From positions 682,001-746,000 of the forward strand of contig CAVOGE010000007.1 in the NCBI GenBank assembly GCA_963695195.1: a stretch of 64,000 nucleotides of DNA. The letters run 5' to 3'. Of this stretch, positions 52,284 to 61,396 are shown in pieces; the first letter of the stretch is position 1; each line of letters starts with the position of its first letter. This DNA is from CF-167 sp963695195 (lineage in GTDB: Bacteria; Chloroflexota; Limnocylindria; QHBO01). Position numbers and translations under genes: made by a program. The notes beneath the pieces were generated by a model. The model had not been told where the DNA came from. It saw only the letters and a program-made list of their open reading frames with translations, and searched no databases.

Positions 52284-53690
52284 CTACTTCATGCCTTCCG
52301 CGTTGGCGAGGACATCCTCGATCGGGCCGGCCATGAAGAAGGCCTGCTCCGGCAGCGCGTCGTGCTTGCCCTCGAGGATCTCGCGGAAGCCGCGCACCGT
52401 CTCCTTGCGCTCGACGTACTTGCCGGGGCGCCCGGTGAACGCCTCGGCGACGAACATCGGCTGGCTCATGAATCGCTGCAGGCGTCGTGCCCGCGAGACG
52501 GTCACCTTGTCCTCCTCGGAGAGTTCGTCCATGCCGAGGATGGCGATGATGTCCTGCAGATCGCGATAGCGCTGAAGGGTTCGCTGGACCTCGCGGGCGA
52601 CCTCGAAATGGTCGTCGCCCACGATCCGCGGATCGAGCACGGTCGAGGTGCTGGTCAGCGGGTCGACCGCGGGGTAGATGCCCAGCTCGACGATGGAGCG
52701 CTCCAGCCGCACCGAGCTGTCGAGGTGGCCGAAGGTGGTCGCCGGGGCCGGATCGGAATAGTCGTCGGCGGGCACGAAGATCGCCTGCAGGCTGGTGATC
52801 GACCCCTTCTTGGTCGAGGTGATCCGCTCCTGGAGGTCGCCCATCTCGGTCGCAAGGGTCGGCTGGTAGCCCACCGCGGAGGGCATCCGGCCGAGGAGCG
52901 CCGACACCTCCGAGCCCGCCTGGGTGAAGCGGAAGATGTTGTCGATGAAGAGCAGGATGTCGCGCCCCTCGACGTCGCGGAAGTACTCGGCCATGGTGAG
53001 CGCCGACAGGCCGACCCGCTGGCGGGCGCCAGGCGGCTCGTTCATCTGGCCGAAGACGAGGACCGTCTTGTCGAGCACGCCCGAGTGAGTCATCTCGCCG
53101 ATCAGGTCGTTCCCCTCGCGGGAGCGCTCGCCGACTCCGGCGAAGACCGAGTAGCCGCTGTGCTCGGCGGCGATGTTGCGGATCAGCTCCTGGATGATGA
53201 CCGTCTTCCCCACGCCGGCACCACCGAAGACGCTCGCCTTTCCGCCACGCCTGAATGGCGCAATCAGGTCGATCACCTTGATCCCCGTCTCGAAGACGGT
53301 CGCCTCGGTCTCCATGTCGACGTAGGCCGGCGCCTTGCGATGAATCGGCATCGTCTCGGACTCGGCCAGGGCGCCCTTGCCGTCGATCGGCTTTCCGAGC
53401 ACGTCGAAGACGCGGCCCAGCGTGACCGCCCCCACCGGGACGCTGATCGGGGCGCCGGTATCGACCGCGTCCAGGCCACGGGACAGGCCATCGGTGCTCG
53501 ACATGGCCACGGCGCGCACCCAGTTGTTGCCCAGGTGCTGTTGGACCTCGACAATCAGCGTGTCGTCGGCGTCGCCGGCCGCAGCGGGGCGCCGGATCTC
53601 GAGCGCGTGGTAGATGGCGGGCAGCTCGCCCGGCGGGAATTCGACGTCGATCACGGGGCCCGTGATCTGGATCACCTGTCCGGTGGCCAT
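52284..53690 (-). CDS. atpD: ATP synthase beta subunit
   Basis: 468 residues. Catalytic F1 subunit with Walker A GGAGVGKT, GERSREGNDL, LLFIDNIFRFTQAGSEVSALLGRMPSAVGYQ spanning Walker B and catalytic Glu region (VFAGVGERSREGND), and the DELSEEDK region. Makes ATP from ADP and phosphate in the alpha3beta3 ring. The 35-nt gap before it contains a ribosome site (GAGGAG). Confidence 0.96.
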   Translation of the reverse strand: MATGQVIQITGPVIDVEFPPGELPAIYHALEIRRPAAAGDADDTLIVEVQQHLGNNWVRAVAMSSTDGLSRGLDAVDTGAPISVPVGAVTLGRVFDVLGKPIDGKGALAESETMPIHRKAPAYVDMETEATVFETGIKVIDLIAPFRRGGKASVFGGAGVGKTVIIQELIRNIAAEHSGYSVFAGVGERSREGNDLIGEMTHSGVLDKTVLVFGQMNEPPGARQRVGLSALTMAEYFRDVEGRDILLFIDNIFRFTQAGSEVSALLGRMPSAVGYQPTLATEMGDLQERITSTKKGSITSLQAIFVPADDYSDPAPATTFGHLDSSVRLERSIVELGIYPAVDPLTSTSTVLDPRIVGDDHFEVAREVQRTLQRYRDLQDIIAILGMDELSEEDKVTVSRARRLQRFMSQPMFVAEAFTGRPGKYVERKETVRGFREILEGKHDALPEQAFFMAGPIEDVLANAEGMK

Positions 53691-53725
53691 CGGTTAGTTG
53701 GTCTCCTCACTCATGCCTGGGTGCC

Positions 53726-54610
53726 TCAGCCGGCCATGGCCTCGGCCCCGGAGGCGATCTCGATCATCTCGCGGGTGATGGTTGCCTGGCGGGTCTTGTT
53801 GTAGACGAGCGTCAGCTCGCCGATCAATTCGCGGGCGTTGTCGGTGGCGCTGCGCATGGCCACCATCTGGGCCGACTGTTCCGAGGCCCGGTTCTCGAGG
53901 ACGGCGCGGTAGATGTCGACCGCCACGTAGTGCGGCAGCAGGCGGCTGATAACTGCTTCCGGCGACGGCTCGAACAGGTACTCGTCGTTCGACTCACGAG
54001 CCTCGTCGCCCATCGTCTCCGGCACCACCGGGAGCACGGTGCGGATCTCCGGCCGTTGGGTGAGTGTGGTGACGAAGGTCGAGTAGGCGATGGCGATCTC
54101 GTCATATGTGCCGGCCAGGAAGTCCTCTGTCACGAGGCGAGCGATCGGTGTCACCTCCGCAAATCCCGGGCGGTCGCCGAACTGGGGAAAGTGCGCCGCC
54201 ACCGGGACGCCGGCCCGCCGCAGCGCGTCACGTCCCTTGCGGCCGACCGTCACCGCGGAGACCTCGACCCGATCCGCGCCTTCCGCGGCGCCGCGCTCGG
54301 CGACATGGCGCAACACATGCCGAATCGCGTTGGAGTTCAGCGAGCCGACCAGACCACGATCCGTGGTGACCACGATCAGGCCGACCCGATGGACCCGGCG
54401 TCGAGCGAGGAGAGGATCGATATCCTCACCGGCCGCTGCCGCCACCCGGCCAAGCGCGCTGCGCAGCTCATCGGAGTACGGCCGCGCGGCCAGGATCGCG
54501 TCCTGGGCCCGCTTCATGCGCGAGGCGGCCACCATCTGCATCGCCCGGGTGATCTGGGCGATGTTGCGGACGCTGCCGATCCGGCGCTGGACCTCGCGGA
54601 GGGTGGCCAT
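53726..54610 (-). CDS. atpG: ATP synthase gamma subunit
   Basis: 294 residues. Rotor shaft: both ends are long helices (ATLREVQRRIGSVRNIAQIT at the start; ARQATITREMIEIASGAEAM at the end) around a Rossmann-like globular part (VVTTDRGLVGSLNSN). It rotates within the alpha/beta ring. Starts immediately after atpA. Confidence 0.95.
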   Translation of the reverse strand: MATLREVQRRIGSVRNIAQITRAMQMVAASRMKRAQDAILAARPYSDELRSALGRVAAAAGEDIDPLLARRRVHRVGLIVVTTDRGLVGSLNSNAIRHVLRHVAERGAAEGADRVEVSAVTVGRKGRDALRRAGVPVAAHFPQFGDRPGFAEVTPIARLVTEDFLAGTYDEIAIAYSTFVTTLTQRPEIRTVLPVVPETMGDEARESNDEYLFEPSPEAVISRLLPHYVAVDIYRAVLENRASEQSAQMVAMRSATDNARELIGELTLVYNKTRQATITREMIEIASGAEAMAG

Positions 54611-56311
54611 CTACGCGGTTGTCCCCTTCTTGGCGGCCGGCTTCTTGGCGGCCGGCTTCTTGGCGGCCGGCTTCTTGGCGGCCGGCTTCTTGGCCGCCGG
54701 CTTCTTGGCCGCCGCGGTGGGCTCGGCGGCCGCCTCCGGGTCCGCCTCGGCAGGTGGCTCGGAATCGGACGCATCCGGGGCGGGGGCTGCCTCGCTCTCT
54801 TTGCCGAAGTCGCTCTGGCGACGGTACTCGACGACCGCCTTCTGCAGCTGCTTGATCATCTCGTCGGAGAGTGCCTTCTCCTTTGCGATGGCCGGCAGCA
54901 GCTTCGGGTAGGTCGATTCGATGTGCCGGTAGAGGCCGGTCTCGAATTCGCGGATTCGCGGCGTTTCGACGTCGTCGAGGTAGCCGTTGGTTACCGTCCA
55001 GATGATCACCACCTGCTTTTCGACCGCGAGTGGGGCGAACTGGGGCTGCTTGAGGATCTCGGTCGTCTTCTCGCCGCGGGTCAGCTGATCGCGCGTCGCC
55101 TTGTCGAGGTCCGAGGCGAACTGCGCGAATGCGGCGAGCTCGCGGTACTGGGCCAGGTCGAGCCGCATCTTGCCCGCGACCTGGCGCATCGCCTTGATCT
55201 GGGCGTTACCACCCACACGGCTGACGCTGATGCCGGCGTTCACCGCAGGCCGCTGGCCCTGGTTGAAGAGGTCCGACTGCAGGAAGATCTGGCCGTCGGT
55301 GATGCTGATCACGTTGGTCGGGATGTAGGCCGATACGTCACCGGCCTGCGTCTCGATGATCGGCAGGGCGGTCAGTGAACCGCCGCCGCTCGCCTCGGAG
55401 AGGCGCGCTGCCCGCTCGAGCAGGCGACTGTGGGCGTAGAAGATGTCGCCGGGATACGCCTCGCGGCCGGGGGGGCGACGCATCAGCAGCGAGACCTGGC
55501 GGTACGCCCAGGCGTGCTTGCTCAGGTCGTCGTAGATGCACAGCGCATCGCGGCCGGTCTCCAGGAACTCCTCTCCCATCGCGACGCCCGCGTATGGCGC
55601 CAGGAACTGCAGTGGCGCGGGGTCCGAAGCGGAGGCGACCACCACGATGGTGTGCTCCATCGCGCCGTGCTCCTCGAGGCGTGCCACCACCTGTGCCACG
55701 GTCGACATCTTCTGGCCGATGGCGACGTAGATGCAGATCAGGTCCTGGCCCTTCTGGTTGATGATCGTGTCGACGGCGACCGCAGTCTTCCCGGTCTGCC
55801 GGTCACCGATGATCAGCTCGCGCTGGCCGCGCCCGATCGGGATCATGCTGTCGATCGCCTTGATGCCGGTCTGCACCGGGGTGTCGACCGGTTGCCGCAC
55901 GATGACGCCGGGGGCGATCCGTTCAACCGGGCGGGTGCCGGTGGTGGCGATCGGTCCCTTGCCGTCGAGCGGCTCGCCGAGCGGGTTCACCACGCGGCCG
56001 ATCAGCGCGTCACCGACCGGTACTTCCACCACGCGCCCGGTGGTCTTGACCTGGTCACCCTCCTTGAGCGCCGTGTAGTCGCCCAGGATCAGGGCACCGA
56101 CCGTCTCCTCCTCGAGGTTGAACGCCATCCCCATCACGCCGCCGGGGAATTCCAGCAGCTCGGATGCCAGGGCACCCGACAGCCCGTAGATCTGGGCGAT
56201 CCCGTCGCCAACTTCCACGATAGTGCCGACACCGGAGATATCGGCCCCCTCGTCGAAGCCGGTGATCTCGCTCCGGATGATCGACGTGATCTCGTCGGAT
56301 CGAATCGTCAT
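54611..56311 (-). CDS. atpA: ATP synthase alpha subunit with Lys/Ala/Pro-rich tail
   Basis: 566 residues, about 60 longer than usual. The core is standard: VGDGIAQIYGLSGALASELL, Walker A GDRQTGKT (about 169-176), and the DLDKATRDQLTRGEKTTEIL end region. After the family's normal end (VVEYRRQSDFGK) comes an acidic Glu/Asp/Pro linker and then five AAKKP repeats plus AAKKG, like histone-H1-type bacterial tails. This tail would lie at the bottom of F1 facing the membrane or the cytoplasm. No such tail is usual in AtpA; its role is unknown. Confidence 0.95.
   Translation of the reverse strand: MTIRSDEITSIIRSEITGFDEGADISGVGTIVEVGDGIAQIYGLSGALASELLEFPGGVMGMAFNLEEETVGALILGDYTALKEGDQVKTTGRVVEVPVGDALIGRVVNPLGEPLDGKGPIATTGTRPVERIAPGVIVRQPVDTPVQTGIKAIDSMIPIGRGQRELIIGDRQTGKTAVAVDTIINQKGQDLICIYVAIGQKMSTVAQVVARLEEHGAMEHTIVVVASASDPAPLQFLAPYAGVAMGEEFLETGRDALCIYDDLSKHAWAYRQVSLLMRRPPGREAYPGDIFYAHSRLLERAARLSEASGGGSLTALPIIETQAGDVSAYIPTNVISITDGQIFLQSDLFNQGQRPAVNAGISVSRVGGNAQIKAMRQVAGKMRLDLAQYRELAAFAQFASDLDKATRDQLTRGEKTTEILKQPQFAPLAVEKQVVIIWTVTNGYLDDVETPRIREFETGLYRHIESTYPKLLPAIAKEKALSDEMIKQLQKAVVEYRRQSDFGKESEAAPAPDASDSEPPAEADPEAAAEPTAAAKKPAAKKPAAKKPAAKKPAAKKPAAKKGTTA
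54626..54712 (-). repeat. 15-bp tandem repeat encoding AAKKP units in atpA
   Basis: A 15-nt unit (GCCGCCAAGAAGCCG-type on the coding strand) is repeated about five to six times in frame. Copies are nearly identical at the DNA level, so the array is recent or homogenised and could vary in length between strains. Confidence 0.85.
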
Positions 56312-56331
56312 GTAGTCCTCGTTCTCTGTGC

Positions 56332-56871
56332 CTAGACGGCGGTCAGCCGCGCGCGAAGCCGCTCGAGGCGACTCCGCACGCTCGCGTCGTAGAGCCTGTC
56401 GCCGATCCGCACGGCAATGCCGCCGATGAGCCCAGGATCCACCGTTTCTTCCATCTCGATCCGCTCGCCGGTGAGCGCCGCCAGGCGCGCGGCGATCGCG
56501 GTGCGCTGCTCATCGTCGATCGGCAGCGCCGTGCGCACGTGCGCCAGGGCGATGCCACGCTCACGGCGAAGCAGCTCGCCGAAGCGGGCGACCATCGGCG
56601 CAATGGCGCCCGGCCGCCCCCGGCGAATCATCAACAGCACCAGGCTGACTGCCCCCGGCTCGAGCGCGTCGCCGGCCACGCGGCGCAGGACGCGCTCCTT
56701 CTCCGCGTACGGCACCGCGGGGTGCTCCATCAGGCGACGCAGCTGCGGGTGCTGCAGCGTCGAACCCAGGGTGGCGAGGTCACCCTCCCAGGCGTCAAGC
56801 GTGCCTGCGGCACGGCCGATCTCGAAGGCCGCGTCCGCGTAGCGTCGAGCCGCCGTCACTCGTCGGGCCAT
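56332..56871 (-). CDS. atpH: ATP synthase delta subunit
   Basis: 179 residues from ATG 56871, 4 nt after atpF. ARRVTAARRYADAAFEIGRAAG at the start and the late TVDPGLIGGIAVRIGDRLYDASVRSRLERL are the family landmarks. It links F1 to the b-subunit stator. An ATG-less longer start (to 56928) would overlap atpF and is less likely. Confidence 0.92.
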   Translation of the reverse strand: MARRVTAARRYADAAFEIGRAAGTLDAWEGDLATLGSTLQHPQLRRLMEHPAVPYAEKERVLRRVAGDALEPGAVSLVLLMIRRGRPGAIAPMVARFGELLRRERGIALAHVRTALPIDDEQRTAIAARLAALTGERIEMEETVDPGLIGGIAVRIGDRLYDASVRSRLERLRARLTAV

Positions 56872-56875
56872 CGGC

Positions 56876-57394
56876 TCAGTTGCGCCCCGTCTCGCCCGGC
56901 GAGACCTCGGCCAGGAACTCCTCGACAAGCCGTCGCTGGGTCGGGCCGCTCATCTCGGCGCGCACCAGTTTGCCGGCCGCGTTGAGCGCGAGATCGGTCA
57001 CCTGGGTGCGGAGCTCAGCGATGGCGCGCTCCTTCTCGGCGATGATCTCGTCCCGAGCACGGGCGGAGACCTTCTCGGCCTCGGCGCGAGCCTGGGCCAC
57101 GATCTCGGCGCGCGAGTCGTCGGCAATCTTGGTGGCGCGCGCGATCATCTCCTGCGCCTCCTTGCGCGCCTCGGCCACCGCCGCCTCACGCTCCGCACGC
57201 GCCAGCTCGCGGTCGCGCGCAGCCGCCTCCGCCTGCTCGAGCCCCTCGCTGATTCGCGATTTCCGCTCGTCGAGCCGGCCGAGTGCCGGCCGGAAGAGGA
57301 AGCGATTCAGCAGGTAGAGGAGCAGCAGGAAGTTGATGATCTGGAACGCGAGCTTCAGCGGATCGACGCCGAAGGCGCTGAAAAATTCGCCCAT
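56876..57394 (-). CDS. atpF: ATP synthase b subunit
   Basis: 172 residues. One membrane helix (about 10-30, LAFQIINFLLLLYLLNRFLF) then a long charged coiled coil rich in Arg, Glu and Ala, the normal peripheral stalk. Two copies form the stator. Only one b-type gene is present, so no b/b' pair. Confidence 0.93.
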   Translation of the reverse strand: MGEFFSAFGVDPLKLAFQIINFLLLLYLLNRFLFRPALGRLDERKSRISEGLEQAEAAARDRELARAEREAAVAEARKEAQEMIARATKIADDSRAEIVAQARAEAEKVSARARDEIIAEKERAIAELRTQVTDLALNAAGKLVRAEMSGPTQRRLVEEFLAEVSPGETGRN

Positions 57395-57404
57395 GGAGGG
57401 CTCC

Positions 57405-57626
57405 CTACGCGACGACGAAGATGAGGAGCAGCGAGACGACGAGCGCGTAGATGGCGATCGCCTCGGTGAGCGCGATGCCCAGCACGTACGGCACGAAGAT
57501 CGCGCCCGCCGCCTCCGGGTTTCGGCCCAGCGCCTCCATCGCCTTGCTCACCGCGATGCCCAGGCCGATGCCCGGACCGATCGCGCCCAGCCCCATGGCG
57601 AGTCCGACTGCAAGGTTTGAATCCAC
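57405..57626 (-). CDS. atpE: ATP synthase c subunit
   Basis: 73 residues, two helices with the polar RNPEA loop. The ion-carrying Glu is in GIALTEAIAIYALVV. The Gln and Ser neighbours that mark sodium-binding c rings are absent, so a proton ring is expected. Ring-forming Gly repeats (GLGAIGPGIGLGIAV) are present. Confidence 0.95.
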   Translation of the reverse strand: MDSNLAVGLAMGLGAIGPGIGLGIAVSKAMEALGRNPEAAGAIFVPYVLGIALTEAIAIYALVVSLLLIFVVA

Positions 57627-57683
57627 GAGTCCTGTTCCTCCTGTGTGCCCTGCCTGGTTGCGAGCAGGGCTGATTTCCCGAAC

Positions 57684-58532
57684 CTAGACCGCCCCTTGGG
57701 TGGGAGCGGGATGAGCAGTGACCGCATCGGCGCCCGGCGCCTCCACGTGATTGTCGTCGTGCGTGGCGTGCTCCGCGATCGCCATGCTGATGTAGGTCAT
57801 GGCCAGCAGCGCGAAGACGAGCGCCTGGACGAAACCGAAGATCATCTCCAGCCCGAGGAAGATACCCGGAACGAAGAACGCGAGCGGCAGGATGAACACC
57901 GCCGCGGTGGTGATGGCAAGCATGGTGGCGAGGAGGACCTCTCCGGCGAACACGTTGCCAAAGAGCCGCATCGAGAGACTGATCAGTCGGCTGAGCTCGC
58001 TGATGATGTGGATCGGCGCCATCAGCGGGCTCATGTAGCGCGGTTCGCCCAGGAACTCCTTCAGCCAGCCGCCCAGGCCGTTGGCCCGGATCCCAAAGCT
58101 GACAAAGACAACGAAGGTGACGAGCGCCAGCGCGAGGGTGAAGTTGAGGTCCGCCGAGGCAGGACGCAGGAAGGGCACGAGGGTGTGGTGCTCACCGGCC
58201 AGCCCGATGGTGCCCACCCCCGGCAGCAGTCCGATCCAGTTCGCGACCAGCACGGTCAGGAAGATGGTCAGGATGAACGGCACGAAGCTCCGCCAGCGGG
58301 TGCCGCCGGCGCCCTGCACGATGTTCGCCATCCACTCGATCGGCAGCTCGATGAGGCTCTGACGCCGATTTGGCACGAGCGCGGAGCGTCGGCTGAACCA
58401 GAGGGCCACGGTGAGCAGGATGGCGGTCGTCAGGAGCGCACCGACCATGCTGTTGGTGAACGTGAACGGACCGACCTCGAAGAGCGGTTCCGCCGCGATC
58501 TCCACGTGTACCAGGCTTCCGCCTTCTTCCAC
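57684..58532 (-). CDS. atpB: ATP synthase a subunit
   Basis: 282 residues. Five to six helices; the essential Arg is in SRLISLSMRLFGNVFAGE, and the late LEMIFGFVQALVFALLAMTYI helix is typical. It forms the half-channels for proton entry and exit. The C-terminal polar tail (HATHDDNHVEAPG) is longer than usual. Confidence 0.94.
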   Translation of the reverse strand: MEEGGSLVHVEIAAEPLFEVGPFTFTNSMVGALLTTAILLTVALWFSRRSALVPNRRQSLIELPIEWMANIVQGAGGTRWRSFVPFILTIFLTVLVANWIGLLPGVGTIGLAGEHHTLVPFLRPASADLNFTLALALVTFVVFVSFGIRANGLGGWLKEFLGEPRYMSPLMAPIHIISELSRLISLSMRLFGNVFAGEVLLATMLAITTAAVFILPLAFFVPGIFLGLEMIFGFVQALVFALLAMTYISMAIAEHATHDDNHVEAPGADAVTAHPAPTQGAV

Positions 58533-58539
58533 GAGCTCG

Positions 58540-58764
58540 CTATCTCCTCATTGCCTTGCTGGCCACGTCCCAGATCGTGTACATCGCCGCGGCGACGCCC
58601 ACGACCATCCCGACGAGCGTGAAGACCGGGCTCGTCGCGAGCCAGTTGTCGACGACCAGGCCGATGCCCAGTCCCAGGATGACCGAGACGCCCAGTCGCA
58701 CCCCCAGGTCCAGCGCAATCCCCCACGGTTGGGACTGCGCCCGATGCGGGCCATCAGCTGGCAT
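58540..58764 (-). CDS. AtpZ/AtpI-like small membrane protein, copy 2
   Basis: 74 residues from ATG 58764, overlapping the upstream gene by 11 nt. Two helices with GLVVDNWLATSPVFTLVGMVVG, the recognisable AtpZ-type motif (Asp-x-x-x-x-Thr-Ser-Pro). AtpI/AtpZ proteins help assemble the c ring and may carry magnesium or calcium. Lies at the head of the atp operon. Confidence 0.85.
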   Translation of the reverse strand: MPADGPHRAQSQPWGIALDLGVRLGVSVILGLGIGLVVDNWLATSPVFTLVGMVVGVAAAMYTIWDVASKAMRR

Positions 58765-58978
58765 CGTTCCGCCTCCCGAATGCGCGGATGAAGAGCCAGA
58801 TACCGACGACGGCGACCAGGTTGCCGACCCCGAACCCGCCCAACACGTACATCGGTGAGGTGCCGAGCTGGCCATCGAGGAGCAGGCCGGCCACCGTCCC
58901 TCCCACCATGGGCACGACCACGATCGCGGACACCTGGCCCAGGATCTTGATCAGCCCGGCGGGCGTCAGTTGTGTCAT
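58754..58978 (-). CDS. AtpZ/AtpI-like small membrane protein, copy 1
   Basis: 74 residues. Two helices with GLLLDGQLGTSPMYVLGGFGVG, the same motif as copy 2, so the two are paralogues. It is the first gene of the atp operon. TATACT (59011-59016, minus strand) about 32 nt before the ATG is the likely -10 box of the whole operon. Confidence 0.82.
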   Translation of the reverse strand: MTQLTPAGLIKILGQVSAIVVVPMVGGTVAGLLLDGQLGTSPMYVLGGFGVGNLVAVVGIWLFIRAFGRRNDAS

Positions 58979-59010
58979 GTGAGTTCGACTCAGAGCGGTC
59001 GGACGGCCCG

Positions 59011-59016
59011 AGTATA
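59011..59016 (-). promoter_or_regulatory. Probable -10 box of the atp operon
   Basis: TATACT on the minus strand, about 32 nt before the first start codon; the best sigma-A-like -10 in this gap. No clear -35 box 17 nt upstream. Confidence 0.45.
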
Positions 59017-59057
59017 ACGGAGCGTCCGGCAGGTGCGGTTGTGCCCGCCGGTCGCCA

Positions 59058-60335
59058 TCAGGCCCGGCCCGCGGCCGCCAGCGTCTCCGGCAGGCCCGGG
59101 ACCGGGAATCGATCGGTGATCGCGGCGACGCGCTGACGGATCAGTTCCTGGGCGGCGGGATTGGCGCGGGCCGCGATCCCGTCCACGATAAGACCGGCAA
59201 TGTCGCGCATCTCCGCCTCGCGCATGCCGCGGCCGGTGACCGCGGGCGTCCCGATGCGGATCCCGCTGCCCACCATCGGCGGGTTCGGGTCGTAGGGGAT
59301 CGTGTTGCGGTTGACGGTGATGCGCACCTCGCCGAGCGCCAGGTCCGCCTCCTTGCCGGTCACTCCCAGCGGGCGCACGTCGACGAGCATGAGGTGGTTG
59401 TCGGTGCCGCCGGAGATGATCGAAGCGCCGCGCGCGGCGAGCGCCGCGGCAAGCTCGCGGGCATTGGCCACGGTCTGTGCCATGTCGCGACGGAACTCGG
59501 GGCTCATCGCCTCGCGGAAGGCGACCGCCTTGGCGGCGATGACGTGCTCGAGTGGCCCGCCCTGCAGCGCCGGAAAGACCGCCTTGTCGATCGAGCGGGC
59601 AAGGTCGGCGATGCACAGGATCATGCCGCCGCGGGGGCCCCGCAGCGTCTTGTGCGTGGTGGTGGTCACCACGTGCGCGTGGGGGATCGGGCTCGGATGA
59701 ACGTCAGCCGCGACCAGCCCGGCGAAGTGGGCCATGTCGGTCATCAGGTAGGCACCCACCTCATCGGCGATCGCTCGGAAGGCCGCGAAATCCCAGAAGC
59801 GAGGGTAGGCGGTCGCCCCGGTGACGATCAGCTTCGGCCGATGCTCCCGCGCCAGCGCGGCCACCTCGTCCATGTCGATCAGGTGCGACTGCGGGTCCAC
59901 GTGGTAGGCGACGAAGTTGTAGTACTGGCCGGAGAAGTTGACCGGCGAACCGTGGGTCAGGTGGCCGCCCTGGTCGAGCGCCAGGCCCATCACCGTGTCG
60001 CCGCGCTCCAGCAGGGCGTGGTAGACGGCCATGTTGGCCTGCGCCCCGGCGTGCGGCTGCACGTTGGCGTGCTCGGCTCCGAAGAGCTGCTTGGCGCGGT
60101 CACGGGCCAGGTTCTCACCGACGTCGACGAACTCGCAGCCGCCGTAGTACCGGCGGCCCGGGTACCCCTCCGCGTACTTGCCGGTCAGGATCGAACCGGT
60201 CGCCTGCAGGACGGCCAGCGACGGGTAGCTTTCCGAGGCGATCAGCTCGAGGTGGGAACGGGTTCTCTCTTCCTCGTCGCGAACGACGCGGTAGATCTCG
60301 GGGTCCTCGGTCTCGAGCGGTGCCCAGAAGTCCAT
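59058..60335 (-). CDS. glyA: Serine hydroxymethyltransferase
   Basis: 425 residues. Fold-type I PLP enzyme with ELIASESYPSLAVLQATGS, YAEGYPGRRYYGGCEFVD, and the PLP-lysine motif VTTTTHKTLRGPRGG (Lys near 228). Converts serine and tetrahydrofolate to glycine and methylene-tetrahydrofolate. Its place upstream of the atp operon is the conserved order in Gram-positive-type genomes. TAGACT (60371-60376, minus strand) is a likely -10, 35 nt from the start. Confidence 0.96.
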   Translation of the reverse strand: MDFWAPLETEDPEIYRVVRDEEERTRSHLELIASESYPSLAVLQATGSILTGKYAEGYPGRRYYGGCEFVDVGENLARDRAKQLFGAEHANVQPHAGAQANMAVYHALLERGDTVMGLALDQGGHLTHGSPVNFSGQYYNFVAYHVDPQSHLIDMDEVAALAREHRPKLIVTGATAYPRFWDFAAFRAIADEVGAYLMTDMAHFAGLVAADVHPSPIPHAHVVTTTTHKTLRGPRGGMILCIADLARSIDKAVFPALQGGPLEHVIAAKAVAFREAMSPEFRRDMAQTVANARELAAALAARGASIISGGTDNHLMLVDVRPLGVTGKEADLALGEVRITVNRNTIPYDPNPPMVGSGIRIGTPAVTGRGMREAEMRDIAGLIVDGIAARANPAAQELIRQRVAAITDRFPVPGLPETLAAAGRA

Positions 60336-60385
60336 CGATCGCCCTCGTTTCGCGTGTTGCTGTGCTCCGCAGTCTAGACCGATGG

Positions 60386-61375
60386 TCAGCCTGGGCGGCC
60401 GCGCGCCCAGGCGATCCGCTCGTCGATGTGGCGGTGGAGTCGGTAGTGGGTCGGCCGGAAGCCGAGCGCGGTCCAGGTGCGATGCGTCGGGAGGGCGGCG
60501 GTCCGCCAGTCCGTGACGCAGTGCGTGGCGCCCGCCTCGTGCGCCTCGGCGAAGCCGGCCGCCAGCAGGGCGCGCATCAGGCCCCGGCCGCGCGCCGCGG
60601 GATGGGTCATTGCCACGGACAGCTCCCAGGCCCCGTCGGGGACCATCGGTCCGGCATCGGCGGCATGGAAGGTGGCCATCGCCAGCACGCGGTTGCCGTC
60701 CTCGGCGAGCCAGTGATGCTCGCCCGGTTCCTCGAGCTCCTCGGCCCAGGAGTCGCGATAGGTGGCAACCTCGCCGGGCATCCTGATGGCGTACGCCGGC
60801 GGGCGGGCCAGCGCCTCGGCGATGAGGGGGAGCAGGTCCTCGAGCCGGTCGATGTCGGCCGGGACGGCGCGACGAAGCGTGACGCCGTCGGGCGGTCGCG
60901 CCGCACGTTCCAGGTCACGGACCGCGTGCGCCTGCATGACGCCGAACCCGGTGCGGGACCACGCCGCGGCGAGGTCGGCATCGTCCGCGGCTGCGTGGAC
61001 GTACTGCCGAAAGAAGCCGCGCTGCACGAAGTGCTCGGACCATGCCGCGTAGAGATCGCGCATCAGCTCCGAATCGGTGCCAACTGCGAGGGCACTCCCC
61101 TCGATCGGGCTCCAGCACGCACGGCCCCACACCTCTTCGATCCGCGGGTAGCCGACCAGGAATCCGACGAGTTCTCCTGCTGATACGGCGGCGACCCCGT
61201 GCGCACCATCGCGCTCGAGCAACGCCACCAGCGACGCCTGGTGAGCATCGGGCTCCTCAAAGGCAGCGGACAACTCGGGACGGACGGCGCGCAGCCGGCG
61301 CTGCCGCGCCGCAAGCAGCCCAGCGGCCGCATCGAGCTGCTCGGAGTGGAACGGGACGATCTGGGGCGATCTCAT
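60386..61375 (-). CDS. Double GNAT-domain acetyltransferase
   Basis: 329 residues from ATG 61375, with TATCCT 8 nt upstream (leaderless). Two GNAT-like halves: residues about 1-165 have a degenerate fold (GELVGFLVGYPRIEEV); residues about 170-320 carry the better acetyl-CoA motif VAMTHPAARGRGLMRALLAAGFAEA. N-acetyltransferase of unknown substrate. It separates glyA from the aconitase-X genes and may have arrived with them. Confidence 0.82.
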   Translation of the reverse strand: MRSPQIVPFHSEQLDAAAGLLAARQRRLRAVRPELSAAFEEPDAHQASLVALLERDGAHGVAAVSAGELVGFLVGYPRIEEVWGRACWSPIEGSALAVGTDSELMRDLYAAWSEHFVQRGFFRQYVHAAADDADLAAAWSRTGFGVMQAHAVRDLERAARPPDGVTLRRAVPADIDRLEDLLPLIAEALARPPAYAIRMPGEVATYRDSWAEELEEPGEHHWLAEDGNRVLAMATFHAADAGPMVPDGAWELSVAMTHPAARGRGLMRALLAAGFAEAHEAGATHCVTDWRTAALPTHRTWTALGFRPTHYRLHRHIDERIAWARGRPG

Positions 61376-61396
61376 CGCCCCAGAGGATACCGGCGC

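Noticed and set aside
52239..56335. Plus-strand frames opposite atpD, atpG and atpA
   Set aside because: Antisense of highly conserved ATP synthase genes.
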